From: Symbiodinium natans
Lineage: Eukaryota; Sar; Dinophyceae; Suessiales; Symbiodiniaceae
Reading direction: 5' to 3'
NCBI GenBank assembly: GCA_905221605.1
Contig: CAJNDS010002172.1
Location: forward strand, 1-32,500
Length of the DNA: 32,500 nt
The number at the start of each line of letters is the position of its first letter. The first letter of the stretch is position 1. The notes beneath the pieces were generated by a model that did not search any database, was not told the DNA's origin, and worked only from the letters and a program-made list of their open reading frames with translations. Below, piece after piece: positions 1 through 8,500 of the stretch. A program made the position numbers and the translations under genes.

Positions 1-1005
1 AATCTGGTTGACCAAGCTTGTAGTCAAGTGGCATGCGACCCGGTCGTCATTCACCCGCACCAGTGAATTGGAGTTGCTGGAGTGTCCACTTGTGGCCCTG
101 ATCGCCCACGGCTGCACCCAATTGTCGCATCGACGAAGGGTACCGGACGTGATGTCATGCGTCAACCTGTGCCCTCCACGCTGGGTTGCGCCGACGCCCG
201 GAGTGCCGTCCCACGGCGTATCAGACGCTCTTTGTCCAGGTTTGGGCGCCACGATCTTGATGCCCAGGAATTGGAGTCTAATTCTCCCATTGGTGCGGTA
301 CTCGTAGTACGCGTAGTCGATCAGCATTTGAATTCTTCTCTGATACTCCGAGTTGTCGTCTCGAGCTGAACTCCTTGCGTAATACCTCCCGCTTTGCCAG
401 AAGTTCTCCAAGTGGATGAAGTCTTTGAGCATCACCCACCCTCCGGTGTCGCACGGGATTGTCGGGAGCTGATTGTGCATGTAGTTTGTTTCTCTGTTTG
501 CTAGGCGGTGCCTAAGATCATAGCCCAGGGATTTGATCCTGCGACGATAATCCCGATTGCGATGGTTGTCATTGGAGGAAGTCGCGGGAACCAGGGCTGA
601 GAAATGCCTGTGAGCGAATCTTGCACCCTTGATCGGTAGAAGACGGAGGTCCCCTCCGATGACCAGCTTGCCGATGTTCACGTATCCCATGTTCGAGGAA
701 GGATACTCATCGATGTCGCTTCGGAGAGGGTGTGTAGCAACGTCTCCTCCAACCTCCTGCTCAATCAATCGGCGCGTTGCATCCTGCGATTCTAATCCGA
801 TCTCATAGATGCTCTGCCCACAGACCCACGATACGTCCTCGATGGACTTGATGATGTCAAGGCAAGACTTCGGCTCGTGGTAGCGAATCTCGACGAATGA
901 ACGAGCATTGCCGGCGTTGTTCGCAATCCACCGCCTAGGAGCTGGCGCAGCTTTGGGCTCTGGAAGATCAGGTCTCGGTTGGGGCCTGCGCTTGGGTCGA
1001 AGCAT
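1..1005 (-). CDS. Tpt1/KptA-like RNA 2'-phosphotransferase domain, partial, runs off left edge
   Basis: From the ATG at 1005 there are 335 codons without a stop to the window edge; the frame is closed upstream at 1045. I read three landmarks of the Tpt1/KptA family in order: LGYDLRH at residues 160-166 (family SxxLSYxLRH, with the catalytic Arg-His pair), DTGGWVMLKDFI (family DxxGWVxVxdLL), and IRATSGHSS with Arg at residue 303 (family IRAxQGHS). CHLTTS near the edge may match the family HGT motif. Tpt1 enzymes use NAD+ to remove a 2'-phosphate left at an RNA splice junction. The fourth essential Arg would lie beyond the window. About 50 residues of Gly/Thr-rich sequence seem inserted before IRAT, so RH and IRA are about 138 residues apart, against roughly 50 in canonical enzymes. 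The ATG overlaps the end of the preceding ORF by 38 nt in another frame, so this may be the C-terminus of the same protein. Activity is unproven. Confidence 0.5.
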   Translation of the reverse strand, partial: MLRPKRRPQPRPDLPEPKAAPAPRRWIANNAGNARSFVEIRYHEPKSCLDIIKSIEDVSWVCGQSIYEIGLESQDATRRLIEQEVGGDVATHPLRSDIDEYPSSNMGYVNIGKLVIGGDLRLLPIKGARFAHRHFSALVPATSSNDNHRNRDYRRRIKSLGYDLRHRLANRETNYMHNQLPTIPCDTGGWVMLKDFIHLENFWQSGRYYARSSARDDNSEYQRRIQMLIDYAYYEYRTNGRIRLQFLGIKIVAPKPGQRASDTPWDGTPGVGATQRGGHRLTHDITSGTLRRCDNWVQPWAIRATSGHSSNSNSLVRVNDDRVACHLTTSLVNQI

Positions 1006-2542
1006 TCTCGTCGCAGCCCTCTTCTGGTTCTTCATCGACTTCGATCACGACCACTGTAGGGTCCTCAACTGAGATTGATGCTTGACGCCGTCTTGGCAGC
1101 GGGCCTCTGGAGTCCTCCGAAGACGCTGCAGCTCCAGGCTCGACGCTTTCCCCATCCCCACCCGGAGTATCCGAAGCGGTTCCTGGTACTTGCGGAGCGC
1201 GAGCGGCATCTCGCAAATTCTTCTCTGCCCATCTTTGGAAGATCTCTGTTGGTGGCGTACTGCTTGACTTGTGCATCTTAGCCAGGCTTTTCCCAATGAT
1301 GCTGAACGCTTCGTTCACCACCAGAGCGTTGTACCCCCCATTTGCTTCGCAATTTCGGGTGTTGTGGCCATAGTTGCCGCAAGCAAGGCACATGCTGGGT
1401 GGTTGCATACCAGCGGTTATGCGTAGGGCATTGAGTGCTCGGACGTAACTTTCACAAGGACGCGATATCTCACCCAGCTCGGTCTCGTTCGGTTCTTGCA
1501 TGGTGGGGATAGAGCTTGCCTCGGGCACGCCCATATCGTCATCTTCCTGCCCCCCAGGTTCCACGCCAGAGGATCCGAGCGCTTCCCCTTCATGAGCTTG
1601 ATCTTCACCTTCTGGTTCTCCACCACGAGGTTCTGCACTGGGGACGGGCGCTGCTGAGAATTCTTCAGGTCGTTGATCTTCCGGAGAAAGAGTTCCGAGA
1701 ACTGGTACCTCAATTGGCAGGGCTCGATCAACAAGGACCGCATGCCATTCTCCTTGGAGTAAAGTGTTCTCGTACTCCGTGATCTGCTGAATCGTCTCTG
1801 CATCATTTGCCCGGGGAGGACGACGTTTTCGATTCTCCACGGCAGTAATTCGTACCGCCTCCGCTGCAGCAAACCGATAGAAAGACCGCTCGATTCCTCG
1901 AAGACAAGCGAGATGATCTTCGTACGATCCCCAAGCTTCGAATGCCGAAGGATACCTGCATGCAATTGTCAGGATGCCGAGCGCAACCTCCAGGGTGTCT
2001 CCCATGAGCTCGGCGGCCGGGTCGGCATTGCCATTGTACATGCCTTTGACCTCATCCTGATCGAAGATGCTATGGAGGAAGCCTGCATAGGCTGCGTTGC
2101 CTGCATCGTACAAGGGCAAGAGGCAGGCCATGCCATCCACCGTGTACCCGAAGTCCCACGACAACCGTCTCCCCTTCGCCCATCGGGTGTATTCGCTGGC
2201 TTGTTTGGTGTTCAAGCGCAACCCAGCCGAGGACGAGACGATTTTGCCATAGTTGGTGTACGCGACCTTCGAGCATGCAAAGATGTATGATTTGAGATCC
2301 TCCTTGGGAATCACTGGGGATCCATCCTGGTACACAAAGTCGTGTTTCTGAGCAAATATATTTCGCACCCTGCAGCATGGCGTTCTGACTTCCGAACCTC
2401 CTCCCATTTGTTGACGCCATAGTCCTTGTCCCACATTGCTTTGAGCGAACAGAAAGGACAATACGCTGGAGATTGGATTGGTCCGAACTCGCCCTGGAAG
2501 GAGTTCTTCAGCTTGTTGAACTCGTCGACGCATGCCTGACAC
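968..2542 (-). CDS. Retroelement second-block protein, middle part with CCHC zinc knuckle
   Basis: This open frame follows the zinc-ribbon ORF in a different phase (-1 relative to it). It has no early ATG, since its first codon is GTG, and the sensible protein begins around 2380 with FAQKHDFVYQDG, so it is best read as a continuation after a frameshift. Residues 385-398 are CLACGNYGHNTRNC, a retroviral-type zinc knuckle C-x2-C-x4-H-x4-C that normally binds nucleic acid. The stretch between the knuckle and the start contains a well-formed globular-looking segment (YTRWAKGRRLSWDFGYTVDG) that I do not recognise. The C-terminal third is acidic and rich in Pro, Gly, Glu and Ser, a linker that ends just as the Tpt1-like frame opens. 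A mini-hairpin lies in this linker at 1163-1173. Confidence 0.6.
   Translation of the reverse strand: MSGMRRRVQQAEELLPGRVRTNPISSVLSFLFAQSNVGQGLWRQQMGGGSEVRTPCCRVRNIFAQKHDFVYQDGSPVIPKEDLKSYIFACSKVAYTNYGKIVSSSAGLRLNTKQASEYTRWAKGRRLSWDFGYTVDGMACLLPLYDAGNAAYAGFLHSIFDQDEVKGMYNGNADPAAELMGDTLEVALGILTIACRYPSAFEAWGSYEDHLACLRGIERSFYRFAAAEAVRITAVENRKRRPPRANDAETIQQITEYENTLLQGEWHAVLVDRALPIEVPVLGTLSPEDQRPEEFSAAPVPSAEPRGGEPEGEDQAHEGEALGSSGVEPGGQEDDDMGVPEASSIPTMQEPNETELGEISRPCESYVRALNALRITAGMQPPSMCLACGNYGHNTRNCEANGGYNALVVNEAFSIIGKSLAKMHKSSSTPPTEIFQRWAEKNLRDAARAPQVPGTASDTPGGDGESVEPGAAASSEDSRGPLPRRRQASISVEDPTVVVIEVDEEPEEGCDENASTQAQAPTET
1163..1173 (-). repeat. Mini-hairpin, stem CGGA/TCCG, loop GTA
   Basis: On the plus strand CGGA-GTA-TCCG followed by AA. 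It lies in the acidic linker between the zinc knuckle and the Tpt1-like part, in frame as Ser-Asp-Thr-Pro. A degenerate relative with one mismatched pair is at 1567-1577. Confidence 0.6.
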
Positions 2543-5500
2543 ACATGGAATTGGCCACTCGGGGCAGTGGGATGCTTGCTGATGAGGCCCTCGATGTCAA
2601 TCCAGTAGGTTTCTCCGTCATAGAACGGTTCTGGGCTGACCATGGCGATGTCCGCATCCACCCAAGTCATGTCCACGCCTCCGCGGACGCCCTCAAGCTC
2701 CGATGCCCTCCCCACGACCCGTTGATGTCGTTCTTGCGTGTCGTCATTGGCCGACGCGGTCCGAACGTCGTCGCTGCTCGACGGTGCAAAGACCGCCTTC
2801 GCATCCGCAGTCTCCATGTTCACGGAATCCAAGTGAGGTTCGCAATCGCCCATGCTCTCTGGGGGTGCCATGCAAAGTGTGATGATCTTTTCTTGCAGCA
2901 AGTGTTTGTCGAGTGCCGCCACCGCCAAGTGCATCTCCTCTGGATTGATCCGGAAATTGTCGCTGCCCTTGTGGAGAGTCACAGCAATTCGAGCCCACAG
3001 CAGTGATGACGTGAAAACAATGCATCCTCTTGCTCGGAGCTCCACTGCGATCCAATCAATGGCAGCCCATGGCATCGCTGCACCAACGTCCTTCCCGATG
3101 AAACGGGGATCGTCGTTGAGGGTCACAATCACGGCACGTTGCAGAAGGTCTGACAAGTCCATGATTGGGTCGACGAACCACTTTCGCATGTTCTCGGGAG
3201 TCGCATTGCCATGCTCCCACACCAGGAGATCGTTGATGGCTCTGAACGACAGGTAGACGTGCGCGGTGACGTCGATGCTCTGCCCGGGACCTCTCCATTC
3301 TCGGACTGCGTCTCTGGCTTTGGTGGCAACGACTTGGAATCCTTCAGGTAGGAGTGGATCGAGGCTTTCATCAACTGTCTGGCAATACGAATGGGCGTCA
3401 TACCATCCCTTTTCTTGGAGCTTGCTGGCCATCGTGTAGGTCAAGCGATTCTTGGTTTTCGTCCATACCTCGAAGTCAGCCAGGATGATCGTTTTACTGG
3501 ATCGCACCGCTGTGACATCGGGGGTACTTGCCTGACGAATGGAAGCGCTGAACTTTCTCAGTCCAGCCGTCAACAATGCTCGCTGCTCCGGGCTGCTGTT
3601 GAAATGAAAGATTCCCAGCTCTCCCGTAGCCGTGGATTGCATGACCGCCGCAAACATTGTGCCAGGAGTTGGTAGCTGACGGATTGTGCACAAGAAAACC
3701 TTCTTGTACAGCACCTTGTAAAGTCGTAGCCACTCCACATCCCCTTTCTTCATGAAGGTTGCCATGTGAAACGCACCTGCAAGATTCGACTGGCTCATCC
3801 CGTAGAGCTTGGCAAGGTGTGTGGTGACGCGCCGAAGGTAAACTTGCTCACTGCTGGTTCCAAATTTCCCGTTGATCTTGGGTGTCTGATCACGTGCGGG
3901 CAGGACATCTGTAGGATCATCTTTGTGAACGATGATGGTTGTACCCAGCTGCACGCGATGTCTGGATTGGAACTTGACGAACTTCTCCATGTACCCATCG
4001 GGAGTAGGATCCAGGTACCAGCGAACTTCATCGGGTTCACCTTCAGGTTGGGCAGTTGGCTCAGCTCCCCGAGGATCGGAAGAGCTGGCCGCGGTTCCCG
4101 GTTGGGATGCCGCGGAGCGGACATCCTCCGGTCCCCGCTGCCTCTTGGCGGATTCACCTCTTGCTTCGGCAAAGGATGCGCCCGTTGCCTGTCTTGGTGA
4201 TGGTGTAGACGTCGATCTGTTGGCAGGATGGTCCTCTTCCACGAAAGGAGCCGGCCCTTCCGGAACGGATGGGGACGCAGGCCCTGCGGGATGTTGACGT
4301 TGAACATTCACCCAAGGCGGGTGCGAATTCAATGCCGGAGGAAACACCGTGCCTGTTGGATCGGGCTTCAGGTACGGCGGCCGTTCACGTCCTTCGGAGT
4401 AACACTCGGCTCGCAGGTTCGTGATCTCGGACATCCAAGATCTGTGAGTCCTGCACATGTCGTGGACCGCCCTCAAGACGTTCTGTTCGGCAGCCAGCTG
4501 GTTCCACGAGCTGTGTGAAAAGGAAGCTGGTAACCCGAGACCGGTTGGTGGCGGGGCCATGACGACAGTTGTCGCATTCACCAACGACTCCCTGAGCTCG
4601 GCTCCGGTCGTTCTCGATGGTTCCGATGGCCACACCGTCCGACTGTCATTGAGGTATTCGTGGGCTGTATGCATGGCGACCGACAACCCTTGGAGGCTGT
4701 TGACTGCATGAGCAACAGCCGCGGACACGTTCTCCGGGGGGTCGACCACAATCTCGATCAGATCCCACACATTCATCTGCGTGTGCTCGGCGACCTGATT
4801 GTGGCTTCTCAAGCAATAACCCACTTGCTTCGCCATTGACCAAATCAGCTCCAGCAAATCCCAGAAGTCCTGGGTGAGAAGCATGCATGGGCGTCCTTCA
4901 CGACGGTTGGGGAGGTTCTCGCGAAAGTAGGAATTAAGCCGCATCCAGTCGTTGTACCTGGTCACATAGATCCAAGGACTCTTGGTAACAACTGGCCTGC
5001 AAATGACATTCGGATCAAGATATCCATCCATAGTCACCACCGTCAGACACGGATGTTGAGGATCCAAACGCCCTTGATCAGCATCCTGAACCAAAACGTC
5101 AACGAACATGTCAATGTTCTTGAAGAGGTCAATCTCAAAGACGTGGTCCAGAAGCTCCTGCAGCACTTGTCGAGTCGAATCGGTGCTGATCGCAGTCTTG
5201 ACGACCTTGATAAACGTTGTGACATGGCTAAGGACTGTCTTGTAGCTCTCCGCGCTCCTTGCTGGCAATAGGCTTTCCACCACACCTCGAAACAGCTCCC
5301 GAACTCTGACTTCAGGGAAACCATATGGGCTGGATGGTGCCGCAACTGCCGCCAAAAGGATAGCTGGCACTCCAAATTCCACCCACGCAGCAATGTTCGC
5401 ATTCGTGGCGACCATGCCTTGCTCCAATCGTCCAGGAAGAGGTTGCCCTCTCAATGATCGCAGCGCATGACATGTCGTGCGCAAGGCAGTCATCCCATTG

Positions 5501-5571
5501 CCAACAGGGATGTTGATGCCCGATCTCTGGTACGGCAGGGAGAAGAGGTCTTGAGGTCGCGAATGGAACAT
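2311..5571 (-). CDS. Retroelement second-block protein, N-terminal part, unknown fold plus zinc ribbon
   Basis: The frame is open from 5712 to 2311. The first ATG is at 5571 (MFHSRPQDLF); an upstream GTG at 5679 is not a credible eukaryotic start. The first roughly 380 residues look globular and helical, then comes a Pro/Ser/Arg-rich linker (about 4050-4350), then a second globular region (about 2750-4000) with alternating hydrophobic strands such as AVIVTLNDDPRFIG and GCIVFTSSLLWARI. These hint at an alpha/beta fold, possibly hydrolase-like, but I see no decisive catalytic motif. The end carries CQAC and, 23 residues on, CPFC (residues 1011-1041 from the ATG), a probable zinc ribbon. The product then leaves frame near 2380 and continues in the zinc-knuckle ORF. 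The start overlaps the tail of the polyprotein ORF. I do not recognise the family. Confidence 0.55.
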   Translation of the reverse strand: MFHSRPQDLFSLPYQRSGINIPVGNGMTALRTTCHALRSLRGQPLPGRLEQGMVATNANIAAWVEFGVPAILLAAVAAPSSPYGFPEVRVRELFRGVVESLLPARSAESYKTVLSHVTTFIKVVKTAISTDSTRQVLQELLDHVFEIDLFKNIDMFVDVLVQDADQGRLDPQHPCLTVVTMDGYLDPNVICRPVVTKSPWIYVTRYNDWMRLNSYFRENLPNRREGRPCMLLTQDFWDLLELIWSMAKQVGYCLRSHNQVAEHTQMNVWDLIEIVVDPPENVSAAVAHAVNSLQGLSVAMHTAHEYLNDSRTVWPSEPSRTTGAELRESLVNATTVVMAPPPTGLGLPASFSHSSWNQLAAEQNVLRAVHDMCRTHRSWMSEITNLRAECYSEGRERPPYLKPDPTGTVFPPALNSHPPWVNVQRQHPAGPASPSVPEGPAPFVEEDHPANRSTSTPSPRQATGASFAEARGESAKRQRGPEDVRSAASQPGTAASSSDPRGAEPTAQPEGEPDEVRWYLDPTPDGYMEKFVKFQSRHRVQLGTTIIVHKDDPTDVLPARDQTPKINGKFGTSSEQVYLRRVTTHLAKLYGMSQSNLAGAFHMATFMKKGDVEWLRLYKVLYKKVFLCTIRQLPTPGTMFAAVMQSTATGELGIFHFNSSPEQRALLTAGLRKFSASIRQASTPDVTAVRSSKTIILADFEVWTKTKNRLTYTMASKLQEKGWYDAHSYCQTVDESLDPLLPEGFQVVATKARDAVREWRGPGQSIDVTAHVYLSFRAINDLLVWEHGNATPENMRKWFVDPIMDLSDLLQRAVIVTLNDDPRFIGKDVGAAMPWAAIDWIAVELRARGCIVFTSSLLWARIAVTLHKGSDNFRINPEEMHLAVAALDKHLLQEKIITLCMAPPESMGDCEPHLDSVNMETADAKAVFAPSSSDDVRTASANDDTQERHQRVVGRASELEGVRGGVDMTWVDADIAMVSPEPFYDGETYWIDIEGLISKHPTAPSGQFHVCQACVDEFNKLKNSFQGEFGPIQSPAYCPFCSLKAMWDKDYGVNKWEEVRKSERHAAGCEIYLLRNTTLCTRMDPQ
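4069..4120 (-). repeat. Two mini-hairpins with altered stems
   Basis: 4069-4079 is CCGA-GGA-TCGG and 4110-4120 is CCGC-GGA-GCGG. Both keep the GGA loop, but the second stem pair is C-G where other copies have G-C, with both sides changed. They lie in the Pro/Ser linker of the second-block protein. Confidence 0.6.
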
Positions 5572-8500
5572 GCGGAGGAATGGGCCTCTGCTGTTGTCCG
5601 TCCATGCTGGTTCTAGGACCGGCGGAGCCGAGTCCCTTCCCCAGATGCAGATCCGAGCCGGCGGAGCCGAACCCCTCACTGCACTTTGGACTAGGGTCGG
5701 AGGATCCGAACCCTATTCCTGGTGTAGGACAAACAATTATGCAAGTACCTTGGAATTCATGTTGCACCTGGCTGTTACTGCAACGCAAACTGACATGAAC
5801 AAGTACACATGAAGCTGCCACATGAACACTCTGAGCAGAGCCCCTGCGGATATTGCGAGCTTCATCACGCCATGCGTTGTGCAACAACTTCGCCATGTGT
5901 GGTGTGTAGTTTCCTGCTTCCTTGAGCGCCTGACCTCTTGGTGTGCCATGTTCATGTGTGTTGTCGCACGTGACCCCCTTGAGGTTCAACATGGTTGACA
6001 CATTTGTGGCGATACACCATGCTTTGAGTAAAGGAATGCCGTCTTTGTCAACAACACCCATCATGCAACCGTCAATTTGTACAACACGCAATGAATGCTG
6101 CTTTATTAGGGCTTGAACTTCGGGCCAACTCCAATACAAACAAGTTTTAGGCAACTCAAAAGCGATTTTGGGGGAAAATACCGCCAGCTTTCGCAAAAGG
6201 CGTTTGAGAGCTTTGAGTAAGTCCCTAAATTTCTTCCGATGCTCCTTTCCCTTTTCAGTTTCACCCCCCATTTCGTTCACCTTGATCCAGTTGGATCCCC
6301 CAGCGCACGGAAGAGAAGCGAAAACAAGAATCGGACATTTGGGATTGGATTTTCGGAATCGTTCCGCCTCCTTGAGGATGTTGCTTTCACATGCCTTGGT
6401 TTGGGCTTGAAGGGCTTCATGCACACGCATGACGTGAGCTCCCTTCGTAGCACTCGAGGATTTACCCAGGCTACTGTCCTTAGAGCAACAGAATTCAATG
6501 ATCATCCTGTCCTTACCCGACGGTAACTTCTCAACAGAACTGCAGGCCTTGGGGTCCCCAACCTTGGTGTCCCGTTCAGAAAGCATTTTCAACAAGAGGC
6601 GTGACACTTTACTGGTTCTCTTTCCACATTCATCCCCGTGAGTCTCGACTGTTTCACGCGATGCGTGATGATGTTGCATGCCGCACACATCCTTCATGCT
6701 TTCAGGGGCTTTGAGTCCATGAATGAGAAACTCAGTAGCTTCGTTGACATACATGATGTTCGGGGCCCCGCTTCCCTGTGGAACGCAGATCCTCCGACCG
6801 TGGCAGCAATCAGCAAGTGCGAATCTCTCCCACTTCATGCAATCAACTATGTTTTTGTACTGTGCCGACTTTCGAAACTTCGGCTTGTTGGGAACCTCGA
6901 CGATAGTAGTCGCCCCTTTCTTCCGGGCCTCAAAGACTAAGTCGATGACCTCCCCCCAGGGGTAATCTACGACGCCTCGGTCCTCATAAAAGCGTTCTCT
7001 AGGATCGACATCAAGCCATGAAGCTCGATTCAGCGCCCCTGCTCCTATGAACAGAACGTTCTGAAGACCCTTGAACGACCATTTAATGATGTCTTTGCAG
7101 TACTGGTAGGCGCCGCGTGCGTCCGCTTCCGGTACGCAGACGATGTTGACGTCCGGCGGTGCATACGTTTGCCACCAGTTCTCCTCTTCCAGACCTACGA
7201 GCAACCACACGCGAGGGCTACTGCTTCCGACTTCCGAAGCTTTGATCGTCATGGAAAATCCTACAGCCCCGTTAAGCGAGTCACCCCGTGCCTTAAACAT
7301 CTCCTTCCCGTGCTTGTCCTGGAAAACGACTTCATGATTACCAGTCTCAGCACGAGTCACCTCGATGAATTCGGGCACGAATGTAGATTGAGGAAAATCT
7401 GCTTCTTTTGCGGCGCGCGCAACAGCGATGACGGTAGATTCGAGCGCAGGAATTTCGTTGAGATCACCCCCCATGCCTTCAGACCCAGCGCGAAAAACAC
7501 CCCCATACCCCCCATGGGCGGCGCGGACCACCAAGTCGCACACTTGCCTACAGAGCGCGGGCGAATCGCGAACGCGACAACGCGAGCAGGCAGGCACCGG
7601 GGACGCAGACACGGCAGGCGACGCGGCGCGGTGCACACGCGTCGCCGCCGCCGAGCCCCGTTGGAAGTGATACTGAAACACAGCGCGCTCGACATACCGA
7701 TCGAATTTCTGAGGTTCCGACGGGATATGGACCTCATCCTCGATACGATGCCATTGCCCTTCACGCAGAATCCACGTAGACCGCAAATACTTCCCCGGTC
7801 GCAAAGCACTGGGGACGCCGCGGAGCATGCGCGGGAACTTCACCACCAAGATCGGATCAGTACTGTCCGTTTCCTGGACACCTTCCTTACTGGACAAACC
7901 GGCCCTATACAGCTCCTGGGGCAGGATAGGTGTTTGCGTGTAAGGAAAACAGGGAACCTCGTTCTTAAACGAGTAGTGTTGATGACCTTTCTCATCAGCC
8001 GATTGCTGGTGTGTAGCCTTCATCATGTCCATCACCTCAACGCTCGAAATCATCGTGGGAGGCATGATGTTAATTAGCTGACACGCGTGAGCCCAGGAGA
8101 CGTTGTCCTTAAAGGCCTTCGTATGGATATCGGCCGCCATTTTGGCGGTGACCTCGTAAGCCAGAGACACGTATCCCTCCTGGAACACCTCGCGCATCCA
8201 CGCAATGCAGATCCCGTGTGAGCGTTCCAAATGGCGCATCGTCGGGTTCTTGCCTGTGCGGACCACGCCGATCATCGTTTGATTGTCATCGTAGAACACG
8301 AAATTAGGATCTTTGCCTCCAATCAAACGCCACAATGTGATGGCCGGAATGCCAATACGCGACATAGCATAATCCGCAGCCACAATTTCCGCTTCGGGAG
8401 TAGAGTGGCTGGCGCAACCCTGTCGTTTACTGACACCCGCCAACGGGAACCGTGTGTGCGGTCCCTGAATGTGCATATGAGCCCCCGAAGTAGAACGCAA

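Noticed and set aside
2380-2542. Separate gene start at 2542
   Set aside because: The codon is GTG, and the first 50-60 codons are the out-of-frame shadow of the zinc-ribbon end.
5571-5679. N-terminal extension of the second-block ORF from 5679
   Set aside because: The codon at 5679 is GTG; the first ATG is at 5571. The extension may still be translated if the polyprotein shifts frame upstream.
7169-8077. A 302-codon plus-strand open frame, and another at 11399-12088
   Set aside because: Both are antisense to conserved RT/RNase H-adjacent and integrase coding sequence and have Arg/His/Ser-rich composition typical of mirror frames in GC-rich DNA.
8136-8146. GCCATTTTGGC, also matching the spliced-leader core
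   Set aside because: It is the codons for Ala-Lys-Met-Ala in the conserved RNase H end motif (AKMAADIHTK) and is itself nearly palindromic.
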